Positions 1 to 5,357 of a stretch of DNA of 5,357 nt are shown here, one piece after another. The notes beneath the pieces are model-generated. The model worked only from the letters and a program-made list of their open reading frames with translations. It had not been told where the DNA came from and did not search any database. The position numbers and the translations under genes are program-made. Source of the DNA: an uncultured Dorea sp. GTDB taxonomy: Bacteria > Bacillota > Clostridia > Lachnospirales > Lachnospiraceae. Location of the stretch: assembly GCA_910587575.1 (NCBI GenBank), contig CAJULU010000096.1:1000-6356 (forward strand), written 5' to 3'. Each line of letters starts with the position of its first letter. The first letter of the stretch is position 1.

Positions 1-444
1 CTGGACGCATACGGATGCCAGATTTTCTTCTATGATCCATATGTAGATCATGTACAAGAAGCCTATCAGAAATGCGGATTAGAAGAGATATTCGAGAATT
101 CCGATATTGTATCCATTCACCTTCCGGTTATGGAAAGTACAAAGGGAATGATACATGCAGATTTGTTTGCAAAAATGAAAGAAACAGCAATTTTTGTTAA
201 TACCGCAAGAAGCGCAGTGGTAGACGAGGGGGCACTGATAGAAGTATTAAGGGCGAAAAAAATCAAAGGTGCAATTCTGGACGTGCTGTCGGTTGAACCG
301 CCGACAGAAGACGCCCTTGCGGTTGCAAAATTGGATAATGTATTGCTGACGCCCCATATCTGCGGGGCCGCCTATGAAGTGACAGATCATCAATCACAGA
401 TTATGGCAGACTGTATTGACGCCTGGATGAAAGAGAAAAAATAA
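1..444 (+). CDS. D-isomer-specific 2-hydroxyacid dehydrogenase, NAD-binding (C-terminal part; 5' end outside window)
   Basis: The reading frame is open from the first base and ends at TAA 442-444, giving 147 residues of the C-terminal half. The fragment begins inside the Rossmann domain, just past where the glycine-rich GxGxxG loop should be. The DPY at fragment residues 12-14 places an Asp at the end of the second beta strand, which in this family favours NAD(H) over NADP(H). The three catalytic family residues are all present: Arg70 in NTARS, Glu99 in SVEPP and His119 in TPHICGA. The enzyme should therefore be active, interconverting a 2-oxoacid and a D-2-hydroxyacid in the cytoplasm. The family includes phosphoglycerate, lactate and glyoxylate/hydroxypyruvate dehydrogenases, and the fragment does not decide among them. 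It lies 41 bases upstream of a sugar kinase and then an aldolase on the same strand, so a catabolic role on a sugar-derived acid fits better than serine synthesis; that is inference. Confidence 0.9.
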   Translation: MDAYGCQIFFYDPYVDHVQEAYQKCGLEEIFENSDIVSIHLPVMESTKGMIHADLFAKMKETAIFVNTARSAVVDEGALIEVLRAKKIKGAILDVLSVEPPTEDALAVAKLDNVLLTPHICGAAYEVTDHQSQIMADCIDAWMKEKK

Positions 445-470
445 GAGAAAGAAGATGAAAAAAGAAGATA

Positions 471-476
471 AAGGAG
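471..476 (+). promoter_or_regulatory. Ribosome binding site that selects the GTG start of the FGGY kinase
   Basis: AAGGAG at 471-476 sits 9 bases before GTG at 486. An in-frame stop (TGA 456-458) lies upstream with no other start codon between, and the next in-frame ATG (codon 10) falls inside the conserved phosphate-binding motif. The GTG is therefore the only sensible start. Confidence 0.8.
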
Positions 477-485
477 AAGAGGCAG

Positions 486-1928
486 GTGGAGAATAATTAT
501 CTGATTTTGGACATGGGAACCGGCAATTCCAGAGTCGGGCTGGTATCTTCCGACGGAGTTGTCCTGGGAATCCGCAGCTATGTGAACCGCTACCATACCG
601 ATCCATTATACGAAGACGCGCAGTATTTCCTTCCGGAAGAGTGGAGCGGTTATCTCTTAGAAGGATGCCGGGAATTAATGGAAGAATTCCCGGAGCATCC
701 GGTGAAAGCCATTACTTCAACCGGAGCCAGAGAGAGTATTGTCCTTTATAACGGGGAAGGGAAGGCTTTCATGGGACTTCCGAATATCGATAACCGCGGC
801 CGCGCCTGGATGGACGAGATTGAAGACTGTGCATTTATCTATGAACGGACAGGAAGATGGGTGACGGAAGATTTTCCGGCTGCAAAATTAATGGGATATA
901 AGAAAAAATATCCAAGAGAGTTCCAAAACATTGCAAAAATTACCAGTTTGAGCGAGTGGGTTGGAGAAATATTTACCGGAAAAATCGTGATAGAACCGTC
1001 GCAGGCATGTGAAACCCAGCTATTTGATATCCAGGAAAAAGCGTGGTCAGAAAGGCTATGCAGGAATTATGGAATTCCCATGGGCATATTGCCGGAAATA
1101 GCGAAAGCAGGCGACAGTTTGGGAACCATCAAAAAAGAGTTTTCAGACAAGCTTGGACTCAATGGGCAGGCAGAGTTTATCGTAGGCGGCGCAGATACAC
1201 AGATTGCGGTGAAAGGCATCGGAATTGGCATCGGGGATATAGCCGTCGTATCCGGGACGACTTCGCCAGTTGTCACCATCACAGATTATAAATATTACGA
1301 CGAACAGAAGCGGTGCTGGACAGATTCTAATCTGGGAGGGGAGACTTATCAGGTTGAGACGAATCCAGGAGTAACCGGTTTGAACTATCAGCGGATGAAA
1401 GCGTTATTATTCCCGGATACCTCATATGAAGAGGTGGAAAAGAATATGGCACGGCAGAAAGGGTATTTGTGTACGGCTACTTTTTCATCCCTGCATTTTT
1501 CAGAAAAGCGTTCCCTGAAAAAGGGAGGATTTGTGACAAAGGCGCCGTTTGACGCAGATTTGGATGCTGTCGATATGATGTGGGCGGTAGTGGCAGATAT
1601 TGCATGTTCCATATATGTACAGTATCAGAATCTATGTGAAATGACCGGGCATAAGAAAGAATATATCTTAGGATGCGGCGGTGGGTTTCGTTCCGAGATC
1701 TTATGCCAACATCTGGCGGATTTGACAGGCAAGAAACTGGTGATAAGGGAGGGCTTCGAGCAGGCGTCTATTCATGGATGTGTAAAGATTTGCAACGAGC
1801 GGTACGGAAAAGATGCAGATGGGAAAGGCGGTGCAAAGCAAGACAAAGTATATATGCCGTGCGGACAGGGTTTGATACATGCATATTATGAAGAATGGTT
1901 GGAGAACCGCCGGGTGTTAAATCCCTAA
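486..1928 (+). CDS. FGGY-family carbohydrate kinase (LsrK/xylulokinase-like), substrate unknown
   Basis: This is a complete 480-residue protein, the usual size for FGGY sugar kinases, which transfer phosphate from ATP to a hydroxyl of a sugar or polyol. It is a cytoplasmic protein with two actin-like ATPase domains. Motifs seen in order: DMGTGNSR (residues 9-16, phosphate-1 loop), STGARESIVLYN (78-89), NIDNRGRAW (100-108, sugar-binding region), GGADTQ (234-239, with Asp237 as the likely catalytic base), VVSGTTSPV (254-262, phosphate-2) and GCGGGFRSEI (396-405, adenosine site). From memory, the segments at 78-92, 152-182 and 232-264 resemble the autoinducer-2 kinase LsrK more than xylulokinase or glycerol kinase. 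No other lsr-type gene is visible and a FucA-like aldolase follows, so a sugar substrate is at least as likely. The start is GTG with a good ribosome binding site. The gene is 41 bases after the dehydrogenase and 35 before the aldolase, consistent with one operon. Family call firm, substrate open. Confidence 0.93.
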   Translation: MENNYLILDMGTGNSRVGLVSSDGVVLGIRSYVNRYHTDPLYEDAQYFLPEEWSGYLLEGCRELMEEFPEHPVKAITSTGARESIVLYNGEGKAFMGLPNIDNRGRAWMDEIEDCAFIYERTGRWVTEDFPAAKLMGYKKKYPREFQNIAKITSLSEWVGEIFTGKIVIEPSQACETQLFDIQEKAWSERLCRNYGIPMGILPEIAKAGDSLGTIKKEFSDKLGLNGQAEFIVGGADTQIAVKGIGIGIGDIAVVSGTTSPVVTITDYKYYDEQKRCWTDSNLGGETYQVETNPGVTGLNYQRMKALLFPDTSYEEVEKNMARQKGYLCTATFSSLHFSEKRSLKKGGFVTKAPFDADLDAVDMMWAVVADIACSIYVQYQNLCEMTGHKKEYILGCGGGFRSEILCQHLADLTGKKLVIREGFEQASIHGCVKICNERYGKDADGKGGAKQDKVYMPCGQGLIHAYYEEWLENRRVLNP

Positions 1929-1952
1929 AAATAAGACAAAAACAAAGGAAAG

Positions 1953-1958
1953 AAGGAG
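1953..1958 (+). promoter_or_regulatory. Ribosome binding site that selects the aldolase start
   Basis: AAGGAG at 1953-1958 is 5 bases before ATG 1964. The frame is open further upstream to an ATG at 1895, but that would overlap the kinase, add 23 residues unlike the aldolase family and lie upstream of this site. ATG 1964 is chosen. Confidence 0.85.
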
Positions 1959-1963
1959 ATCAA

Positions 1964-2614
1964 ATGTTATTACAAGAAGAAAGAGAAGAGATTGTAGAAT
2001 ATGGAAAAAGAATGAGCGGCGACAGGCTGGCTGCCGGAACAAGCGGAAATATCAGTATTTACAATGCCGAGAAGGGCTGGATGGCAATCAGTCCTTCTGG
2101 TATCGGGTATTTTGACACAAAGCCGGAAGATGTTGTAGTTATGGATTTAAATGGGGACATCATAGAAGGCTGGAGGAAGCCGTCCAGTGAGTGGGCGCTG
2201 CATACGGCGATGTATAAAGCGAAACCAGGCTGCAGGGCTGTCGTACATACACACTCTATGTACTGTACGGTATTTGCAACGCTTCGCCAGCCATTGCGCC
2301 CTGCCCATTATGTAATTGCAGATGCAGGCGTAGATACGGTTCCATGTGCACCCTACTGTACATACGGGACGCGCAAGCTTGCAGAAGCGGCAGTCAAGGC
2401 AATCGGTGACAGCAATGCCGTATTGCTGGCGAACCATGGTATGCTTGCCTGCGGCGGAAGCCTTGCGGGTGCGTATTCTCTTGCCTGTGGAATGGAATTC
2501 TGCGCGGAAGTAGAGTATCGCGCAAGAACGATTGGCAATCCGGTTTACTTGTCAGCGGAAGAGATGGCGGAAGTATTGGAAAGCTTCAAAAGCTATGGGC
2601 AGCCGAAAAAGTAA
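1964..2614 (+). CDS. Class II (zinc-dependent) sugar-phosphate aldolase, L-fuculose-phosphate aldolase-like
   Basis: This complete 216-residue protein matches the length of E. coli FucA (215). All hallmark residues align with FucA at a constant offset of +3. Glu76 in KPSSEW is the catalytic acid/base (Glu73 in FucA). His95, His97 (HTH) and His158 (NHG) are the zinc ligands (His92, His94, His155), and Tyr116 matches FucA Tyr113. GTSGN at 25-29 is the phosphate-binding loop, VPCAPY (126-131) and GTRKLAE (135-141) are also FucA-like, and the C-terminus (LSAEEMAEVLESFKSYG) closely resembles FucA. The expected reaction is retro-aldol cleavage of a ketose-1-phosphate into dihydroxyacetone phosphate and an aldehyde; the exact substrate is not determined. 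The same fold includes ribulose-5-phosphate 4-epimerases (AraD), but the FucA resemblance at the C-terminus favours an aldolase. As the last gene before a terminator and directly behind a sugar kinase, it probably cleaves the product of that kinase or of an isomerase outside the window. Confidence 0.93.
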   Translation: MLLQEEREEIVEYGKRMSGDRLAAGTSGNISIYNAEKGWMAISPSGIGYFDTKPEDVVVMDLNGDIIEGWRKPSSEWALHTAMYKAKPGCRAVVHTHSMYCTVFATLRQPLRPAHYVIADAGVDTVPCAPYCTYGTRKLAEAAVKAIGDSNAVLLANHGMLACGGSLAGAYSLACGMEFCAEVEYRARTIGNPVYLSAEEMAEVLESFKSYGQPKK

Positions 2615-2616
2615 AT

Positions 2617-2667
2617 AAAACTCCCGCCCGCTCCTGGACGAACATTACAGGAGCGGGTGGGAGTTTT
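2617..2667 (+). terminator. Strong intrinsic terminator after the aldolase
   Basis: An inverted repeat pairs 2617-2636 with 2648-2667: 20 base pairs including one G-U wobble, around an 11-base loop (2637-2647). The core of the stem is G/C rich. It ends in TTTT (2664-2667) and starts with AAAA (2617-2620), so it could stop transcription in both directions. It begins 2 bases after the aldolase stop codon and ends the catabolic operon. Confidence 0.93.
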
Positions 2668-2778
2668 GTTGATGTTCCCATGCTATATGGTGAATCAGGA
2701 GTTTATTTCTTCTGTCGAATTAAATGAAATTGTACAATTCTTCTGCAAATCCGGGCCGAGAATTGGTATATTTTCTTC
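2668..2778. other. Non-coding spacer with palindrome and short repeats upstream of the promoter
   Basis: I see no gene here. This A/T-rich stretch contains a perfect 12-base palindrome, AATTGTACAATT (2728-2739), and the direct repeat TTCTTCTG at 2707-2714 and 2738-2745. TTCTTCT recurs at 2773-2779, overlapping the first base of the -35 element. A weak extended -10-like element (TG at 2764-2765, TATATT at 2767-2772) is present without a convincing -35 box. These could be regulator binding sites for the downstream unit, but no known operator consensus is recognised. Confidence 0.4.
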
Positions 2779-2807
2779 TTGAACATCATGAAATATTTGA
2801 CTATAAT
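2779..2807 (+). promoter_or_regulatory. Sigma-70/sigma-A type promoter for the antiporter unit
   Basis: TTGAAC (2779-2784, -35, 5 of 6 matches to TTGACA) is separated by exactly 17 bases from TATAAT (2802-2807, -10, perfect consensus). Transcription would begin near 2814, leaving a leader of about 75 bases before the ATG at 2891. The position between the terminator and the antiporter gene supports it. Confidence 0.75.
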
Positions 2808-2838
2808 ATTTGAGTTAATTGACAATTCTTTCACATGA

Positions 2839-2867
2839 ACGTTCCCGGCTGATTTCACAGGGAGCGT
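2839..2867 (+). promoter_or_regulatory. Possible leader hairpin upstream of the antiporter
   Basis: In the putative 5' leader, ACGTTCCC (2839-2846) pairs with GGGAGCGT (2860-2867): 8 pairs including one G-U, with a 13-base loop. No T-run follows, so it is not a terminator. It lies 11 bases before the purine-rich ribosome binding site. A role in translation or mRNA stability is possible but unproven, and a stem this short can occur by chance. Confidence 0.35.
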
Positions 2868-2878
2868 GGGAAGAGGAT

Positions 2879-2885
2879 AGGGGGA
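2879..2885 (+). promoter_or_regulatory. Ribosome binding site of the antiporter gene
   Basis: AGGGGGA at 2879-2885 is 5 bases before ATG 2891, with a further purine-rich stretch just upstream (2868-2875). It supports ATG 2891 over the in-frame TTG at 2819, which would add 24 polar residues ahead of the signal-peptide-like segment. The in-frame TTG at 2888, directly before the ATG, is a minor alternative. Confidence 0.65.
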
Positions 2886-2890
2886 TATTG

Positions 2891-4333
2891 ATGTTAAAGA
2901 AATGTATTGCTTATCTAGGGAGCCTCTTTGCCCTGCTGGCATGCAGCCCGCTGACTGTATTTGCCGCAGAAGAAGCCGCAGCGGTAAAGCCCATACCCAT
3001 GTGGCTTTGTATCCCGTTTGCCGGGCTTTTGTTCTGTATCGCTGTGCTTCCGCTTGTGAAGGCAGAATGGTGGGAATCCCATCAGCCCTTGGCAGTGGCA
3101 GGCTGGTCGCTTCTTTTTATCCTGCCCTTCGGATTTCTGTACGGAGCCGGGGCTGCGCTGGAAACGGTGCTGGAATGTCTGGTCAACGATTACCTGACGT
3201 TCATCGTGCTGCTGTTCGGATTGTTCTGTGTAGCGGGAAATATTACGATGGAGGGGGATCTGGCAGGTTCGCCCCGGGTAAATATCATCCTGCTGACCAT
3301 TGGGACGCTGCTTTCAAGCTGGATTGGGACAACGGGGGCAAGTATGCTGATGGTGCGTCCGGTCATTAAGATGAACGCATGGCGCAGGAACCGGTCCCAC
3401 ATTCTGGTATTTTTTATATTTCTGGTGTCGAATATTGGAGGGTGCTTAACTCCCATTGGAGATCCGCCTCTGTTGATGGGATTTTCAAGAGGAGTGCCGT
3501 TCTTCTGGAGCCTGCACCTGTTTCCAATCATGCTGTTCAATATGGTGGTGCTTCTGGTTATCTTCTACTTTATTGACCGGAAACGGTATTGCAGGGACAT
3601 GGCGAGAGGAAGAAAACCGGATATCAGCAAGCCGGGAACGAAGATTCAGATTCGTGGGCTTCACAATTTGATTTTTCTGGCAATGATTGTGGCGGCTGTG
3701 GTTTTGAGCGGAATCCTGCCGGATCAGCCGATGTTTCAAGACCCGCAAGGGCATGTGCGGGGAATCCACATTTTCGGAGAAGTGGTATTAAGCTTCCCGG
3801 CAATCATTGAGATTCTGATTATCCTGCTGGCGGCTTTTCTGTCATTTCGTACGACGGATCCTGTCATCCGTACTAAGAACCATTTTACATGGGGCGCCAT
3901 ACAGGAAGTAGGGACATTGTTTATCGGAATATTTATCACGATGCAGCCGGCATTAGCGATATTGAAGGGGATGGGGGCGGACTTAGGAATCACAGAGCCT
4001 TATCAGATGTTCTGGACAACGGGTGTGCTTTCTAGTTTCCTCGATAATACGCCTACTTATCTGGTGTTTCTGACGACTGCGGGGGCAATCGGGTTTACCG
4101 ACGGGCTGGTTACAACGCTGGGATGCGTGCCTGTCAAGGTTCTCATGGCAATCTCCTGCGGCGCCGTATTCATGGGTGCGAATACATATATCGGAAATGC
4201 GCCGAACTTTATGGTGAAAGCGATTGCGGATGAAAACGGTATTCACATGCCGTCGTTTTTCAAGTATATCGGTTGGTCGCTGATGGTTCTTGTTCCGGTA
4301 TTTCTGCTGGACACATTGCTGTTTTTCAGATAA
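2891..4333 (+). CDS. Na+/H+ antiporter-like membrane protein, NhaD/CitMHS type (putative citrate/cation transporter)
   Basis: This 480-residue polytopic membrane protein has a signal-peptide-like start (residues 1-26: MLKKC, hydrophobic core, VFAAEE). About twelve hydrophobic segments follow, roughly at 38-56, 69-89, 100-117, 129-148, 168-186, 204-228, 257-275, 296-318, 337-359, 372-395, 409-436 and 456-479. Family signatures are IPFAGLLFCIAVLPL (41-55), IGTTGASMLMVRP (145-157), SNIGGCLTPIGDPP (180-193), SFLDNTPTYL (382-391) and GANTYIGNAPNF (429-440). The paired, internally repeated signatures match ion transporter-superfamily proteins annotated as sodium:proton antiporter or putative citrate transport, located in the cytoplasmic membrane. 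The likely role is Na+/H+ exchange or ion-coupled anion transport; sequence alone does not choose. It has its own promoter and a possible leader hairpin, and is 15 bases upstream of a cytidylate-kinase-like gene, suggesting co-transcription. Cys18, in LLAC, weakly resembles a lipobox, but a Cys in a hydrophobic segment is also ordinary. Confidence 0.88.
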   Translation: MLKKCIAYLGSLFALLACSPLTVFAAEEAAAVKPIPMWLCIPFAGLLFCIAVLPLVKAEWWESHQPLAVAGWSLLFILPFGFLYGAGAALETVLECLVNDYLTFIVLLFGLFCVAGNITMEGDLAGSPRVNIILLTIGTLLSSWIGTTGASMLMVRPVIKMNAWRRNRSHILVFFIFLVSNIGGCLTPIGDPPLLMGFSRGVPFFWSLHLFPIMLFNMVVLLVIFYFIDRKRYCRDMARGRKPDISKPGTKIQIRGLHNLIFLAMIVAAVVLSGILPDQPMFQDPQGHVRGIHIFGEVVLSFPAIIEILIILLAAFLSFRTTDPVIRTKNHFTWGAIQEVGTLFIGIFITMQPALAILKGMGADLGITEPYQMFWTTGVLSSFLDNTPTYLVFLTTAGAIGFTDGLVTTLGCVPVKVLMAISCGAVFMGANTYIGNAPNFMVKAIADENGIHMPSFFKYIGWSLMVLVPVFLLDTLLFFR

Positions 4334-4338
4334 GGAGG
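4332..4338 (+). promoter_or_regulatory. Ribosome binding site overlapping the antiporter stop codon
   Basis: AAGGAGG (4332-4338) is a near-perfect anti-16S match. It shares its first two bases with the antiporter's TAA (4331-4333) and lies 10 bases before ATG 4349. The arrangement supports co-transcription and possibly coupled translation of the two genes. Confidence 0.8.
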
Positions 4339-4348
4339 GAGTTTTAGG

Positions 4349-5357
4349 ATGGCAAATGAAGAGAAGGATTTAAGAGGTCTTGCCGGACGGATTTATGACC
4401 TGGATGAAGAGGTCTACCGGGAACTTGGCTCCTCTCTGGGGCGTGTGTTTAACGGGAAGAAGGACGACTGTATCGAGGAAACGGTACGGATGATGCAAGA
4501 GCGGAACGAGGCGCATATCCTGAGAAATGAGCTTGCACTGATCAGCAATATGGCCAGGACGATTCCGGACAGTGAGAGTAAGCGCAGAATCATGGCCAGG
4601 TATGATGCAATTCTGAAGGAAGTGACAGAACTTCCCACCAGTTTTATTAAAGGGGATATCATGGACCAGAAGATGGCGCAGCTGAATACGCTGAATCTGG
4701 ATTCACGTTTTACCAAAAGTGACCATCTGATTATCTGTATCGGGCGCACTTACGGGTGCGGCGGCAGCGAAATCGGGTTTTCGCTGGCGGATAAGCTGAA
4801 GATTAATTATTATGACGTGGAGATTTTTGACGAGGTATTAAGACGTCTGGAGGCGGAGAAGAGCACGGTATATGATAAAGGCGGGTATCCTTATAAAAAA
4901 GACGGAAAAGACAGCCGCCAGTACCTTAATGAGATACCGGCATTCGCACCGCCAAAAAAGTCAACGCTCAGGGAAAAGCTTCAGGAGTTCAACCGGTATC
5001 ACGGGCTGCCGAAAAAGGATGCGGTTTTCTTTAACCAGAGTGACCTGTTATGCGACATGGCGAAGAAAGAAGACTTCGTGGTCATGGGGCGTTGTGCGGA
5101 CGCCATAATGACGAACAACCGCATCCCTCATATCAGTATTTTTATCACAGCCCCCTTGGAACAGCGGGTACACCGGGTGATGGAAGTGCGGGGAGTTGAG
5201 AATGAGAAGAAGGCAAAGCATATGCTGGCGAGACTCGACAAGGCGCATATCAGATATTATAAATATTATACAGGGCGTAACTGGGGGAAAGCAAGGAATT
5301 ATGACCTGTGTATTAACAGCGCAAGTTATGGGATTCAAGGGTCTGTGGATTTAATCA
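4349..5357 (+). CDS. Cytidylate-kinase-like P-loop protein with N-terminal extension (3' end outside window)
   Basis: The frame is open from ATG 4349 to the window end (336 complete codons). Residues about 126-335 match the cytidylate kinase-like family (Cytidylate_kin2 type): a beta strand then IGRTYGCGGSEIG (131-143), which is the modified P-loop typical of this family with GGS in place of GKS/T, then LADKLKINYYDVEIFDEV (146-163). Further hallmarks are FVVMGRCADAI (243-253), ISIFITAPLEQRVHRV (262-277), DKAHIRYYKYYTGRNWG (297-313) and YDLCINS (318-324). The family is a nucleoside-monophosphate-kinase-like P-loop fold; its members mostly have no proven substrate, so CMP kinase activity should not be assumed. 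Residues 1-124 form an unrecognised, mainly helical and highly charged extension, and 175-205 is a polar, Lys-rich insert. The canonical Walker A lysine is absent, as is usual for the family. The end of the visible sequence is near the expected domain end. Co-transcription with the antiporter suggests a regulatory or accessory role; that is inference. Confidence 0.85.
   Translation, partial: MANEEKDLRGLAGRIYDLDEEVYRELGSSLGRVFNGKKDDCIEETVRMMQERNEAHILRNELALISNMARTIPDSESKRRIMARYDAILKEVTELPTSFIKGDIMDQKMAQLNTLNLDSRFTKSDHLIICIGRTYGCGGSEIGFSLADKLKINYYDVEIFDEVLRRLEAEKSTVYDKGGYPYKKDGKDSRQYLNEIPAFAPPKKSTLREKLQEFNRYHGLPKKDAVFFNQSDLLCDMAKKEDFVVMGRCADAIMTNNRIPHISIFITAPLEQRVHRVMEVRGVENEKKAKHMLARLDKAHIRYYKYYTGRNWGKARNYDLCINSASYGIQGSVDLI

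Noticed and set aside
455..496. 13-codon ORF (MKKEDKGEEAGGE) overlapping the GTG start of the FGGY kinase, possible leader peptide
   Set aside because: It has no convincing ribosome binding site of its own, its composition simply reflects the purine-rich spacer, and the strong AAGGAG at 471-476 serves the kinase.
795..804. 10-base palindrome CGCGGCCGCG
   Set aside because: It lies inside the kinase codons for the conserved NRGRAW region and is explained by Arg/Gly/Ala codon choice.
1895..1963. Upstream in-frame ATG giving a 239-residue aldolase overlapping the kinase
   Set aside because: The extra 23 residues are not aldolase-like, and the strong ribosome binding site plus the FucA-like length point to ATG 1964.
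2819..2824. Perfect -35 consensus TTGACA
   Set aside because: The position 17 bases downstream (2842-2847, TTCCCG) is nothing like a -10 box; 2779-2807 is a far better promoter.
2819..2890. TTG start giving a 504-residue antiporter
   Set aside because: It would precede the signal-peptide-like segment with 24 polar residues and starts only a few bases after the predicted transcription start, with no ribosome binding site.
3190..3540. Minus-strand open frames opposite the antiporter (also opposite the kinase and aldolase)
   Set aside because: They are antisense shadows of well-supported genes, with no ribosome binding sites or recognisable motifs.
5048..5338. Minus-strand 96-codon open frame opposite the kinase-like gene
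   Set aside because: The plus strand encodes clear family motifs across the same bases; the antisense frame shows none.

Overview
All recognisable genes lie on the plus strand and form two transcription units. Purine-rich spacers, strong AAGGAG-type ribosome binding sites, intermediate base composition and the gene families (a CitMHS/NhaD-type antiporter beside a cytidylate-kinase-like P-loop protein, and an FGGY kinase beside a class II aldolase) suggest an anaerobic Firmicute, most likely a gut Clostridia/Lachnospiraceae member. This placement is inferred from style and gene content, not from a marker gene.

Unit 1 (1-2667) is the 3' end of a catabolic operon. It holds the C-terminal 147 residues of an NAD-dependent D-2-hydroxyacid dehydrogenase, a complete 480-residue FGGY carbohydrate kinase with a GTG start, and a complete 216-residue class II (FucA-like, zinc-dependent) sugar-phosphate aldolase. 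The genes are 41 and 35 bases apart, each of the last two has its own ribosome binding site, and a strong hairpin terminator ends the unit. The simplest reading is that a sugar or sugar derivative is phosphorylated by the kinase and cleaved by the aldolase to a three-carbon phosphate and an aldehyde, while the dehydrogenase interconverts a 2-oxoacid and a 2-hydroxyacid. The substrate cannot be read from the sequence, and no isomerase, transporter or regulator is visible; they may lie upstream of the window.

A non-coding gap of about 220 bases (2668-2890) carries a good sigma-70/sigma-A promoter, a perfect 12-base palindrome and short repeats upstream of it, and a leader of about 75 bases with a possible hairpin just before the next ribosome binding site.

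Unit 2 (from about 2814 to beyond the window) encodes a 480-residue polytopic Na+/H+ antiporter-like or carboxylate transporter-like protein of the NhaD/CitMHS type with a signal-peptide-like N-terminus. It is followed 15 bases later by a cytidylate-kinase-like P-loop protein cut by the window end (336 codons visible). That protein has an N-terminal extension of about 124 residues that I do not recognise. The tight spacing suggests the transporter and the kinase-like protein work together, but what the kinase-like protein acts on is unknown. I found no RNA gene, insertion sequence or CRISPR array. The two least-explained elements are the transporter/kinase-like pair and the substrate of the upstream operon.
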